Assembly (NCBI GenBank): GCA_003670915.1
Contig: QWQH01000090.1
Span: 1 to 46,057 of the forward strand
Direction of reading: 5' to 3'
Length of the DNA stretch: 46,057 bases
Source of the DNA: Planctomycetota bacterium
GTDB taxonomy: Bacteria > Planctomycetota > Planctomycetia > Pirellulales > UBA1268
Below are positions 25,423 to 33,123 of the stretch, in pieces (positions within the stretch are counted from its first letter, which is position 1; the number at the start of each line of letters is the position of its first letter). The translations under genes and the position numbers were made by a program. Under the pieces are notes generated by a model. That model was not told the DNA's origin and searched no databases. It was given only the letters and a program-made list of their open reading frames with translations.

Positions 25423-26379
25423 ATGTCGATGGCGGAAGACTACTACGAGACACTCAGCGTGCCGCGCACCGCGTCGGCAGAGGATATCCGTAAGGCCTAC
25501 AGAGAGCTGGCTCGGAAGTACCACCCAGATCTCCACCCCGACGACGCATCCGCGCAGGAAAAGTTTAAGCAGGTTCAGACGGCGTTCGATGTGCTGAACG
25601 ATCAGAGCAAGCGGGAGATGTACGACCGCTACGGGAGTTCCTTTGAGGGCGTTGCAGCGGGGGGGGCGGCCGGGGGCTTTGATCCCAGACGAGGAGGGCC
25701 ATTCCCTAGCGGTGGCTTTTCTGGTGGCGAGATTGATTTGGAAAGTCTGTTTGGCGGCGGTGGAGGGTTTGGAGACCTCTTCGGAGGCGGAGCGACGAAG
25801 GCTCGCGGCAAGCGACGCGCTCCTGCGGTGCCTGGCCAAGACATCACTTCGCGGATTCTGATTCCATTTCGGCTGGCGATCGACGGTGGCAAGACAGATG
25901 TTCGCATCGACCGCAGCGGGAAGCCCGAAACGATCAGCGTGACGATTCCGCAGGGCTTGCCCGACGGCGGGCGAATGCGTTTGCGAGGTCAAGGCCTTCC
26001 AGGCTCTGGCGGTGCGCCCGCCGGCGATCTGCTTTTTGAAGTGGGCGTGGAATCCCATCCTGTGTTTCGTCGCACGGGCGACACGCTCGAACTCACGCTA
26101 CCAGTCAGCGTGGCCGAAGCGATTGAGGGAGGAAAAGTGGATGTGCCGACGCCATGGGGCACGATCGCATTGCGGATTCCGCCGACCACATCCAGCGGCC
26201 GAAAGCTCCGGGCTGCCGGTATGGGCGTGCGCCACGCCAACGGCGCACGGGGCGATTTGATTGCCGAGGTGCAGATCGTGCTTCCCGAAGCGACTAACCC
26301 CGAAGCGATTGCGCAGCTATTAGACGCAGCCAAAACCGCTGCGGGCACAGCCAACCCCCGGGCGCAACTGCTGTGGTGA
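25423..26379 (+). CDS. CbpA-type DnaJ co-chaperone (no zinc finger)
   Basis: A 318-residue Hsp40 of class II. The J domain is at residues 5-70 with the HPD motif in '[10 protein letters not shown]'. A Gly/Phe-rich stretch follows (residues about 75-130, '[21 protein letters not shown]'). Two C-terminal substrate-binding domains come next ('[18 protein letters not shown]', '[22 protein letters not shown]'). The CxxCxGxG zinc repeats of true DnaJ are missing, so this is like CbpA. It stimulates DnaK. It starts 18 bp after ppk1 and its stop overlaps the rnpA start, making a ppk1-cbpA-rnpA-yidD run. Confidence 0.93.
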   Translation: MSMAEDYYETLSVPRTASAEDIRKAYRELARKYHPDLHPDDASAQEKFKQVQTAFDVLNDQSKREMYDRYGSSFEGVAAGGAAGGFDPRRGGPFPSGGFSGGEIDLESLFGGGGGFGDLFGGGATKARGKRRAPAVPGQDITSRILIPFRLAIDGGKTDVRIDRSGKPETISVTIPQGLPDGGRMRLRGQGLPGSGGAPAGDLLFEVGVESHPVFRRTGDTLELTLPVSVAEAIEGGKVDVPTPWGTIALRIPPTTSSGRKLRAAGMGVRHANGARGDLIAEVQIVLPEATNPEAIAQLLDAAKTAAGTANPRAQLLW

Positions 26380-26876
26380 TGGGTGCCAACGAAACATTTC
26401 CGACGAACGCGCGTTTGCACAGCCCTACCGATTTTGCGCGCGTGTTTGAATTTCACCGGAGTGCCGCTAGCGGCAGATTGGTGCTGTATGCATGTCCCAC
26501 GGCCGATGCGAGCGAGACTTCAGGCGGCAGATCACCTGTGCGGCTTGGAATGTCTGTGTCGCGGCGCATTGGCAATGCCGTGGTGCGCAATCGCTGGAAG
26601 CGGCGGCTGCGAGAGGCCTTTCGTCGCGTGCAGGAGCGTCTGCCTGCCGGCAATGATTTTGTGATTGTGGTGCGTTCCAGCAGCGGTGAACAGCGGGTAG
26701 AGACACGTACAAAATGCGCCCCACCACCGGTGCCCTCCGGGGAAAAAGGTGCATCGCACGTGGAAGAGGCGATCCTCGCATTAGCCGCACGCGTCGTGGG
26801 CCGACCGGGCTATGCAGCGGCCACATGGGCGGCGACTCCGAGTGCGAAACATCCGCCGAAGAAGCGACACAGGTGA
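26379..26876 (+). CDS. rnpA: RNase P protein component
   Basis: RnpA binds the RNase P RNA and helps grip the pre-tRNA leader. The 165-residue protein has the family's start 'ARLHSPTDFARVFE' and the RNR motif 'GNAVVRNRWKRRLREAFRR'. About 50 residues in the region 100-140 have no counterpart in short homologues ('VETRTKCAPPPVPSGEKG'), a likely disordered insert. The ATG at 26379 overlaps the cbpA stop as TGATG; two GTG codons just upstream are alternatives. Its usual partner rpmH (L34) is not upstream, and a cbpA-type gene takes its place. yidD follows. Confidence 0.94.
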   Translation: MGANETFPTNARLHSPTDFARVFEFHRSAASGRLVLYACPTADASETSGGRSPVRLGMSVSRRIGNAVVRNRWKRRLREAFRRVQERLPAGNDFVIVVRSSSGEQRVETRTKCAPPPVPSGEKGASHVEEAILALAARVVGRPGYAAATWAATPSAKHPPKKRHR

Positions 26877-26886
26877 GGCTGACGCG

Positions 26887-27153
26887 ATGGACGTGGTGTG
26901 GTTTCAACGGATGCGACAAAGAGCAGGTCGCGCGTGCGGAGTTGCCGCGTCGGCCGTTCTGGTGGGAGTAGTTGTGGTGTACAAGCTCACCCTGAGCCCG
27001 CTGCTTGGGCGTCACTGTCGGTTTCAGCCAACGTGTAGCACATACTTTCGCGAGTCGGTAGAAAAGTATGGCGCGATTCGTGGAAGCCTTTGCGGGCTGG
27101 CTCGTATCGGCCGCTGCCACCCCTGGCATCCCGGTGGCTACGATCCGCCGTAG
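26887..27153 (+). CDS. yidD: Membrane protein insertion efficiency factor YidD
   Basis: YidD is a small peripheral inner-membrane protein that helps YidC-dependent insertion. The 88-residue protein has an amphipathic/hydrophobic N-terminal helix ('GVAASAVLVGVVVVYKLTLSPLLG') and the core 'HCRFQPTCSTYFRESVEKYGAIRG', then 'IGRCHPWHPGGYDPP'. The conserved cysteines are all present. The ATG at 26887 has GAGG upstream and lies 10 bp past the rnpA stop. Neighbouring rnpA and yidD is the normal order; yidC is not present here. Confidence 0.95.
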   Translation: MDVVWFQRMRQRAGRACGVAASAVLVGVVVVYKLTLSPLLGRHCRFQPTCSTYFRESVEKYGAIRGSLCGLARIGRCHPWHPGGYDPP

Positions 27154-27180
27154 AACCGCGGGCAATACGGTTGCCGCAGG

Positions 27181-28005
27181 CTACTCCGTTTTTGGGACTA
27201 GATTCAGTAACCGGCCGGGCGAGCCCATGATGTTGTAGCCAGCATCCACGTGGAGGATCTCACCGGTGATGCCAAGAGATTCCCGCGAGAGCAGCCACGC
27301 GCCCGCCTTGCCGACTTCTTCGTGCGTAATGTTTCGGCCCATGGGTGACATGTGCTGGTAGAGCCCAAGCATTTCATCGACACCAGCACCGCGGCCAGCG
27401 AGCGTGCGAAGCGGACCGGCGCTCACCGCATTCACGCGGACACCGGCGGGGCCGAGATCGTATGCCATATATTTCACGCACGCATCAAGCGTCGCCTTGC
27501 ACACGCCCATGATGTTGTAGCCTGGCACGACTTTTTCACCGCCGAAGTAGGTCAGCGTGAGAATAGACGCATCTTTGGAAAGAATTTTTCTGGAAAGGCG
27601 GCCTACAGCGAGCAGGCTATAAGCACTGGTTTCCATTGCAATCCGAAAACCCTCCCGACTGCAGTCGGTGGTCTCGCCCTTGAGGTCGTCCAGGGGCGCG
27701 TACGCGATCGAGTGCACGAGGAAATCAATGGAGCCGAATTCCTGTTGAGCCCGCTGCATGACAGCGGCAATCTGCTCGTCGTTGCCGGCATCCATCGGCA
27801 CGAGAAACTTTGCGTTCGGGGCGGAATCTGTAAGCTGCGCCACGCGGCGACGGTTGCGTTGTCGTTCGTCATCGGGCCGGTCAGGCAGGTGGGAAAACCC
27901 GATTTCCCCACCCTCGGTCAGGATTTCCTTTGCAATGGCCCACGCAATTGAGTGGTCGTTGGCCACGCCTAGGATGAGTCCCTTGAGTCCACTGAACCGG
28001 CCCAT
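27181..28005 (-). CDS. fabI: Enoyl-ACP reductase (NADH) FabI
   Basis: FabI reduces trans-2-enoyl-ACP in the last step of each fatty-acid elongation cycle. The protein has 274 residues. The FabI-type nucleotide motif is 'GLILGVANDHSIAWAIAKEI' near the N-terminus. 'LVHSIAYAPL' is the conserved strand and the catalytic pair is Y-x6-K in 'YNIMGVCKATLD', preceded by 'LTYFGGEKVVPG'. 'VNAVSAGPLRTLAGRG' and 'GITGEILHVDAGYNIMG' follow. The ATG at 28005 has GGAGG 9 bp upstream; a TTG two codons earlier is unlikely. It converges with yidD. Confidence 0.96.
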   Translation of the reverse strand: MGRFSGLKGLILGVANDHSIAWAIAKEILTEGGEIGFSHLPDRPDDERQRNRRRVAQLTDSAPNAKFLVPMDAGNDEQIAAVMQRAQQEFGSIDFLVHSIAYAPLDDLKGETTDCSREGFRIAMETSAYSLLAVGRLSRKILSKDASILTLTYFGGEKVVPGYNIMGVCKATLDACVKYMAYDLGPAGVRVNAVSAGPLRTLAGRGAGVDEMLGLYQHMSPMGRNITHEEVGKAGAWLLSRESLGITGEILHVDAGYNIMGSPGRLLNLVPKTE

Positions 28006-28177
28006 ATGCAAAACCTCCGCTGTGTGCTGGATCCTCGTTGATGGAATGAAACTCTAGCGGTTGGCTTCAAAACGCTCAACTTGTCAGGTTCTCGCACGTT
28101 GAAGGAGCGAAGAACGCTCGTTGCCGACGTTGCCCCCCCTTGTCGAATGGTGTGTTCACGGGTAAAAAGTTGTGATC

Positions 28178-28251
28178 GCCCCGTTAGCTCAATTGGTCAG
28201 AGCATCTGACTCTTAATCAGAGGGTTCCTGGTTCGAGTCCAGGACGGGGCA
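28178..28251 (+). tRNA. tRNA-Lys (anticodon CTT)
   Basis: The acceptor stem pairs GCCCCGT (28178-28184) with ACGGGGC (28244-28250), with discriminator A at 28251. The D arm has TAGCTCAATTGGTCAGAGC. The anticodon stem TCTGA/TCAGA closes a loop CTCTTAA with anticodon CTT. The T arm contains GGTTCGAGTCC. CCA is not encoded (the next bases are CTG). It is a complete gene, read away from fabI. Confidence 0.95.
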
Positions 28252-28369
28252 CTGAGTTCGACTATCGCAGTTTCCAAAGCCATCGCGACTGCCTTTTTGA
28301 AGAGTCGGACTTTCTTTGAACCTCGCCAACTATGCGTACAGCGTGGCGGTAGTCCGCTCTGTGGCTCGG

Positions 28370-28460
28370 GGTGCGCCGACAAGGCCGCATCGGCCTTGTC
28401 GCGAGCTTTTTTCGAGTTGGTGAGAGTCGCCTGTGTGTTCGCTTGTGATGGCTTCACGCC
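28370..28460. repeat. Possible third, more diverged relative of the intergenic repeat
   Basis: The gap between tRNA-Lys and the pseudogene has a stretch whose minus strand starts with GGATGGCGTGA, like GGATGGCTTGA in the copy at 34651-34722, and continues with A- and G-rich blocks of similar order but with gaps. As peptides, both read DG followed by a Thr/Lys-rich run (DGVKPSQANTQATLT here). The alignment is much weaker than that between the other two copies and may be chance. It also includes a small perfect dyad (GATGGCTTCACGCCATC). Confidence 0.3.
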
Positions 28461-28533
28461 ATCCATTAAACACCCACGCGAAAAGGGTAAGATCCCCATT
28501 AACTCGCCAGCCCGTCGTACGGAGGGAAAATGA

Positions 28534-29273
28534 ATGTGGATATTTTCAGCGGAGGTTGCCGCCGACGTGGAATGTGTTGAGATCCCTTTCGCAGCGTCGT
28601 TCATGACGTTCATGCCGAGCGATCGCGATAGGCCGACAAGCGTTCTTCCAACCCGGTATTTCCAATTGGGTGTCAGTCCGGTGACGCAGGGCCAGTGGAG
28701 GCAAGTGATGGGAACGGAGCCATGAAAGGGACGCGAAAGCGTTGAGTCTGGCAGGGACTATCCGGTCTCGTATGTGAGCCGGATTGATGCAACAGAGCTC
28801 TGCAAGACACGCACGCTCTCCGAACAAAAGAACAGAAAACTCAAGTCGGGCGAAGAGTATCGACTTCCCACGGAAGCCGAATGGGAGTATGCGTGTCGGG
28901 CAGGAATAGAGACCGCGTTTTCCTTCGGCGATGACGAGTCGAAGTTGGGCGAGTATGCATGGTTTCGAGGTAACACAACTGGCGAGCAATTCCCACATAA
29001 AGTTCGTGAAAAAAGCTGAACCAGTGGGGCTTGCACGACATGCACGGGAGCGTGTTGGAGTGGTGCTCAGATGCGTATCACACGCTGGCGGTGGGTGAAG
29101 ATTCAACTGACCACGGCAACGACTCGTACTCCGTGGCTCGCGTTGGCTGTTGGAGATTCGATTCGATCGGCTGTCGATCGGCGGCCCGCAACCTCATCAG
29201 TCCGTCAGACTCTGGCTACGACTTGGGCTTCCGTGTGGCACGCAGTTCGCTGTGGACGAGGCTGTCATAAGAA
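28534..29273 (+). pseudogene. Decayed formylglycine-generating-enzyme/SUMF1-like gene
   Basis: The translation follows the FGE-sulfatase family across three pieces. Piece one ends '...QLGVSPVTQGQWRQVMGTEP' and then stops at TGA (28723-28725) where relatives have Trp. Piece two, in the same frame, has '[15 protein letters not shown]', '[17 protein letters not shown]' and '[17 protein letters not shown]', and stops at about 29019. Piece three is in another frame: 'NQWGLHDMHGSVLEWCSDAY' and 'SAARNLISPSDSGYDLGFRV', the family's C-terminus. The frame changes near the run GAAAAAAG. So there is one nonsense mutation and one frameshift, and no convincing start. The intact protein would be a surface or enzyme-activating FGE-like domain. 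It sits just after tRNA-Lys. A sequencing error could explain the frameshift but less easily both lesions. Confidence 0.85.
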
Positions 29274-29343
29274 ACACGGTTAAGCGTGCCGACTGTGTGC
29301 TCGCGAGTTCCAGAGTTCAGACGTAAGAATTCGGAAGGGGCAT

Positions 29344-29874
29344 CTATTTGCCGACAGATTTTTTGCGCTTGTCGCGTCGGGCCTGCGTGGTGTTCTCGCG
29401 ATGCTTGCTCTTGCTAGGGGCGTGCCCCGGCGTTCCTGTCGATGCAATAAATGGAAACTCGCACAGAGGAACGCTCGTTGTAGGTTCGGCGAGCAGCTCT
29501 GCCAGCGTTGACTTGCGAAACGCTCCTTCCATCGCTGCCAGCGAGTCGTCGATCCGCTTGTGCAAAGGGCAGAGTTGCGAGCCATGCGACTTGAGTCCCA
29601 GTGGGCAGACATGGATTCGGCAGAGTGGCTCGACGGCGTTTACCACTTCCAAAATCGTGAGCTGCTCGGGAGATTTCGCAAGCCGAAAGCCGCCGTGCAG
29701 TCCTCGCTGACCCACCACAACACCACCGCGGTGCAGCGACTGGAGAACCTTGGAAAGATATGGCCCCGGCACTTTGGTGCCCCTAGCAATCTTTGCGTTG
29801 GTGTGCGCAGTCATCGGATCGGCCGCCAAAAAAACGACTGCCCGCAGGGCGTATTCGACAGTTTGCGAAAGCAT
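29344..29874 (-). CDS. Rrf2-family transcriptional regulator
   Basis: A 176-residue Rrf2 protein (IscR/NsrR group). The winged HTH lies in residues 1-80: 'MLSQTVEYALRAVVFLA', 'TNAKIARGTKVPGPYLSKVLQSL' and the wing 'GLHGGFRLAKSPEQLTILEVVNAVEPL'. Three cysteines, C85, C90 and C102 ('CRIHVCPLGLKSHGSQLC'), could bind an Fe-S cluster, so it may sense NO, redox state or iron. The C-terminal 40 residues are a basic, disordered tail. The ATG at 29874 is the family's usual start (MLSQT). It is divergent from the haem-protein gene at 30039, across a region with two dyads. Confidence 0.93.
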   Translation of the reverse strand: MLSQTVEYALRAVVFLAADPMTAHTNAKIARGTKVPGPYLSKVLQSLHRGGVVVGQRGLHGGFRLAKSPEQLTILEVVNAVEPLCRIHVCPLGLKSHGSQLCPLHKRIDDSLAAMEGAFRKSTLAELLAEPTTSVPLCEFPFIASTGTPGHAPSKSKHRENTTQARRDKRKKSVGK

Positions 29875-29904
29875 AGGGAATGAAAAGCGGGCAGCGGAAA
29901 CAAA

Positions 29905-29924
29905 AGTGGACCTTGACGTCCACT
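29905..29924. promoter_or_regulatory. Operator-like dyad AGTGGAC-N6-GTCCACT
   Basis: A perfect 7-bp dyad with a 6-bp spacer lies in the space between the Rrf2 gene and the haem-protein gene. It covers TTGACG (29913-29918), which with TAGTAT at 29935-29940 (16-bp gap) could be the -35 and -10 of the rightward promoter. A repressor bound here would block that promoter. The sizes fit an Rrf2 dimer site, but binding is inferred. Confidence 0.5.
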
Positions 29925-29952
29925 CTAGGCCCTGTAGTATGGGCGTCAAGCG

Positions 29953-29978
29953 ATAACTGGATAAAGAACTCCAGTTAT
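29953..29978. promoter_or_regulatory. Second dyad ATAACTGG-N10-CCAGTTAT
   Basis: A perfect 8-bp inverted repeat with a 10-bp spacer, 61 bp before the haem-protein start and just past the candidate -10 at 29935-29940. It could be an operator, or form a hairpin in the leader RNA. There is no U-tract after it, so it is not a terminator. Confidence 0.45.
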
Positions 29979-30038
29979 TGCCTGCGGCCTAGCGTTGCCG
30001 GTTGCTGGCCGTGAAATGGCTATGTGGAGGAAGAATCG

Positions 30039-30575
30039 ATGAAGATGCAGCAATGGTTTGGTGTGTTTCTTTGTGTTTGGTTTGGGACCGTGTTGGGCGT
30101 GTGCGCCCCAGAAGGAATTGTGGAAACAGTCTCCTCGACTGACCCAGCCGTGGTGCGGGCGCGTCGCGAGGTTCGGCTTTTGGATGATATTTACAAGACA
30201 GCAATCGTTCTAATTACGAAGCACTACGTGCAAGACGAGTCAGACTTGGCGGCAGGAGAGGCCTTTAAAGTGCTTTTTCAGGGAGTCGAAAAAAACGGCT
30301 GGCATCAGGTGCGTCTCCTTGATGCAACGGGCACGCCGATCAACGAAGAAAACCTTCCTCGGGACGATTTTGAACGGCAGGCAATCCAAGCGATCCGGGC
30401 CAACAAGGTGGGCTACGATCAGGTCGAAATCCGCGACGGCAAGCGATACCTGAGGGCGGCAACGCCAATTCCAATGGTAATGGAGAAGTGCACGATGTGC
30501 CACGAACAGTATCAGGCCATAACTCATGCGGTCGGTGCGTTGAGCTATACGCTGCCACTGGAACCTCACCAGTAA
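30039..30575 (+). CDS. Exported c-type haem protein (DUF3365/Tll0287-like)
   Basis: A 178-residue protein with an N-terminal hydrophobic segment (residues 5-23, then 'VCAPEG') that should export it, so the mature protein is periplasmic. The body fits the DUF3365 family: 'FKVLFQGVEKNGWHQVRLLDATG', 'FERQAIQAIRANKVGYDQVE', 'RYLRAATPIPMVMEKCTMCH'. C151-x-x-C154-H155 is the haem c attachment site. Such domains often act as sensors or electron carriers. The ATG at 30039 follows GGAGG by 8 bp; an in-frame GTG at 30024 covers the ribosome site itself. It is divergent from the Rrf2 gene, which is the likely regulator. Confidence 0.85.
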   Translation: MKMQQWFGVFLCVWFGTVLGVCAPEGIVETVSSTDPAVVRARREVRLLDDIYKTAIVLITKHYVQDESDLAAGEAFKVLFQGVEKNGWHQVRLLDATGTPINEENLPRDDFERQAIQAIRANKVGYDQVEIRDGKRYLRAATPIPMVMEKCTMCHEQYQAITHAVGALSYTLPLEPHQ

Positions 30576-30598
30576 ACCGTTTGGGATCGCGTTGACCC

Positions 30599-30644
30599 CT
30601 GTGAGAGCAGACCTGAACGAGCTTTTTTAGGATCGCTCTTACAG
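30599..30644 (+). terminator. Possible hairpin after the haem-protein gene
   Basis: CTGTGAGAGC (30599-30608) can pair with GCTCTTACAG (30635-30644) with one G-U pair. The loop of 26 nt contains GAGCTTTTTTAGG, so the T-run is inside the loop rather than after the stem. It could be a terminator of unusual form or only an RNA fold. Confidence 0.3.
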
Positions 30645-30732
30645 AAACGAGCAGTTCAACTCATTCGCCGTGGTGCCCCCGCGAGCCTTTCGCGGGATAG
30701 AATGCTATCGGTAGAGCGGGGGTTTTCGGCGA

Positions 30733-33123
30733 TTGCAGGGTGCGCAGTTGCGAAACGGCGGGTCAGCGGTTCACAATGCGGTACGGCTTCGCCTCGGAAG
30801 GGCTGCAGCACCTGAGACGACACCTGAGACGATTCGTTTGATACGTTCCTCGCCACCGCAGCGCATCGCCTTTCTTGGCGATTACTTGCCTCGCCTGTGT
30901 GGGATCGCGACGTTCACGCACGATCTGTGCGAGGCCGTTGCCTTAGCTGCGCCTGCTGCGGATTGTTTTGTTGGCGCTGTGAACGATTGTGAGAAAGGAT
31001 ACGACTATTCTTCTCGCGTGCGATTCGAAATGCTCGAAAAGGACTTGGATTCCTATCGAAGAGCCGCAGATTTCCTGAATTTCAATAATGCCGATGTGCT
31101 CTGCGTGCAGCATGAGTTTGGCATTTACGGCGGCGCGGCCGGCAGTTATGTGTTGGCGCTGCTCAAGGAAGTGCGGATGCCGGTGGTGACAACGTTGCAC
31201 TCCATCTTGAGTGAGCCAAATACTGCCCAGCGACACGTCATGGACGAACTGGTGGCCCGCAGCGATCGGCTTGTGTCGATGGCCGAAAGAGGAGCCGAGA
31301 TTCTCCGGGAAACGTATGGGGTGCCTGCGTCAAAGGTGGATGTCATTCCGCATGGCATTCCAGACGTGGAGTTTATCGGCTCGGAGTTCTACAAATCACA
31401 GTTTGGGTTAGCCGATCGACAGGTGCTGCTCACGTTCGGGCTCATTGGACCTGGCAAGGGCATTGAACATGTGATCGAGGCACTACCCGAGATCGTTCGA
31501 CGGCACCCCAACGTGGTGTATCTCGTGCTCGGCGCCACGCACCCGCACCTCATTGCGCATGAGGGAGAGCGGTATCGTCTGAGTCTCGAAAGGCTCACTG
31601 AGGATCGCGGAGTGAAGGATCATGTGATTTTTTACAACCGCTTTGTGTCACTGGATGACCTGAAGGAATTCATCGGCACAACAGATATTTACCTGACCCC
31701 CTATCTCAACGAGGCACAGGTAACCTCTGGCACGCTGGCGTATGTTTTCGGGGCTGGCAAGGCGGTGGTTTCCACCCCGTACTGGCATGCGCAGGAGTTG
31801 TTGGCCGACGGCCGCGGAGTGCTCGTTCCGTTTCGTAGCCCAAGTGCCATCGCGGCAGCCGTGTGCGACCTCTTGGACGATCCCGCAAGGCTTGAAAAAA
31901 TCCGTCGCGAGTCCTACCAAATCGGTCGGCAGATGATTTGGTCTGCTGTTGGAAAGCGGTACCTAGACTCGTTTAGCCATGCCTGCGCTGATCGGAAAGC
32001 CACGCCTCGGGCGGCTTTTGCCGGTTGGACTTTGGGGAATCGGCCCTACGATCTGCCACCTCTGCGACTGGATCATGTTCTGCGCATGAGCGATGGCACA
32101 GGCATCTTTCAACACGCCATCTTTAACGTCCCAGACTTTCGCGAAGGCTATTGCACAGACGACAACGCCCGTGCCTTGATTCTCTGCTGCCTACTCGACG
32201 AGCTTGGCGGCCAGCCGCTGGCCGAGACCTTGGGTGGGCCTGCGACGACCTACCTGGCTTTTTTAGCGTCTGCATTTGATAGTTCCAGCGGGCGTTTCCG
32301 AAATTTCATGAGCCATGGTCGGCAGTGGCTGGAGGATGCTGGCAGCGAAGACAGCCATGCCAGGGCGATATGGGCCACCGGAATTGGCGCAGCACGCGCC
32401 AGAAACAGCGGCCACCGCAGGCTCTCCTCGCAACTCTTTGATCGAGGCTTAGCGGAGGTTGCCAATTTTTCCTCGCCGCGAGCCTGGAGCGCGACGCTGC
32501 TGGGCATCCACGAGTATCTGCGGCATGCCCCCGGCAATCCGGCTGCCCTTGCCATGCGAGAGGTGTTGGTCAGCAAGCTCGTTGGATTGTGGAAGGAGTG
32601 CGCCACTGAAAACTGGCCGTGGTTCGAATCCAGCGTGACATACGACAACGCCAGGCTCTGTCAAGCATTGATTGTCAGCGGGATGTGGATGCCGCACAGC
32701 GAATCGCTTCAGATTGGACTCAAGTCCTTGCGGTGGTTAGTGTCGATTCAAAAAACACAGTCGGGCTGCTTTCGTCCCATCGGCAGCAACGGTTTTTACC
32801 AACGGGATGGGGCGCGGGCAGACTTCGATCAGCAACCGCTCGAGGCACAGGCGATGGTATCTGCTTGCCACGAAGCCTTTCTTGCCACACACAACACGGA
32901 GTGGTCACGCGAGGCCAAACGGGCCTTCGAGTGGTTTCTGGGTCGCAACGACCTCGGGTTGCCGCTCTACGACTTTAGCACAGGCGGCTGCAGCGATGGT
33001 CTGCACAGCGACCGTGTCAACGAAAATCAAGGGGCCGAATCGACCTTGGCATTCCACCTCGCCCTTGCCGAAATGAACTGTGTCGAACATCTCACAACAC
33101 CCCCCCCACTCACAAACCCATGA
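30733..33123 (+). CDS. GT4 glycosyltransferase with C-terminal helical domain
   Basis: A 796-residue protein. Residues about 40-420 are a GT-B glycosyltransferase of family 4: 'IAFLGDYLPRLCGIATFTHDL' (acceptor side), 'VDVIPHGIPDV', 'LLTFGLIGPGKGIEHVIEALPEI', and the E-x7-E-like 'PYWHAQELLADGRGVLVPF'. Residues about 440-790 are all-helical with motifs of an alpha/alpha-barrel ('EGYCTDDNARALILCCLL', 'WPWFESSVTYDNARLCQALI', 'GCFRPIGSNGFY', 'QQPLEAQAMVSAC'). The start is uncertain: TTG codons at 30733, 30748 and 30838 are in frame, and no ATG fits. A perfect 12-bp tandem repeat (CACCTGAGACGA, 30809-30832) lies near the N-terminus. The stop overlaps the GH130 start (ATGA). The pair probably acts in mannose-type glycan metabolism. 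Confidence 0.88.
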   Translation: MQGAQLRNGGSAVHNAVRLRLGRAAAPETTPETIRLIRSSPPQRIAFLGDYLPRLCGIATFTHDLCEAVALAAPAADCFVGAVNDCEKGYDYSSRVRFEMLEKDLDSYRRAADFLNFNNADVLCVQHEFGIYGGAAGSYVLALLKEVRMPVVTTLHSILSEPNTAQRHVMDELVARSDRLVSMAERGAEILRETYGVPASKVDVIPHGIPDVEFIGSEFYKSQFGLADRQVLLTFGLIGPGKGIEHVIEALPEIVRRHPNVVYLVLGATHPHLIAHEGERYRLSLERLTEDRGVKDHVIFYNRFVSLDDLKEFIGTTDIYLTPYLNEAQVTSGTLAYVFGAGKAVVSTPYWHAQELLADGRGVLVPFRSPSAIAAAVCDLLDDPARLEKIRRESYQIGRQMIWSAVGKRYLDSFSHACADRKATPRAAFAGWTLGNRPYDLPPLRLDHVLRMSDGTGIFQHAIFNVPDFREGYCTDDNARALILCCLLDELGGQPLAETLGGPATTYLAFLASAFDSSSGRFRNFMSHGRQWLEDAGSEDSHARAIWATGIGAARARNSGHRRLSSQLFDRGLAEVANFSSPRAWSATLLGIHEYLRHAPGNPAALAMREVLVSKLVGLWKECATENWPWFESSVTYDNARLCQALIVSGMWMPHSESLQIGLKSLRWLVSIQKTQSGCFRPIGSNGFYQRDGARADFDQQPLEAQAMVSACHEAFLATHNTEWSREAKRAFEWFLGRNDLGLPLYDFSTGGCSDGLHSDRVNENQGAESTLAFHLALAEMNCVEHLTTPPPLTNP

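Noticed and set aside
28197-28613. Minus-strand frame across tRNA-Lys
   Set aside because: It reads through the tRNA gene on the opposite strand (the telltale 'SWTRTRNPLIKS' peptide), so it is not a protein gene.
28723-28725. TGA read as tryptophan or selenocysteine in the FGE-like gene
   Set aside because: The gene also has a frameshift, TGA serves as a normal stop in neighbouring genes, and I saw no SECIS-like hairpin directly after the codon.
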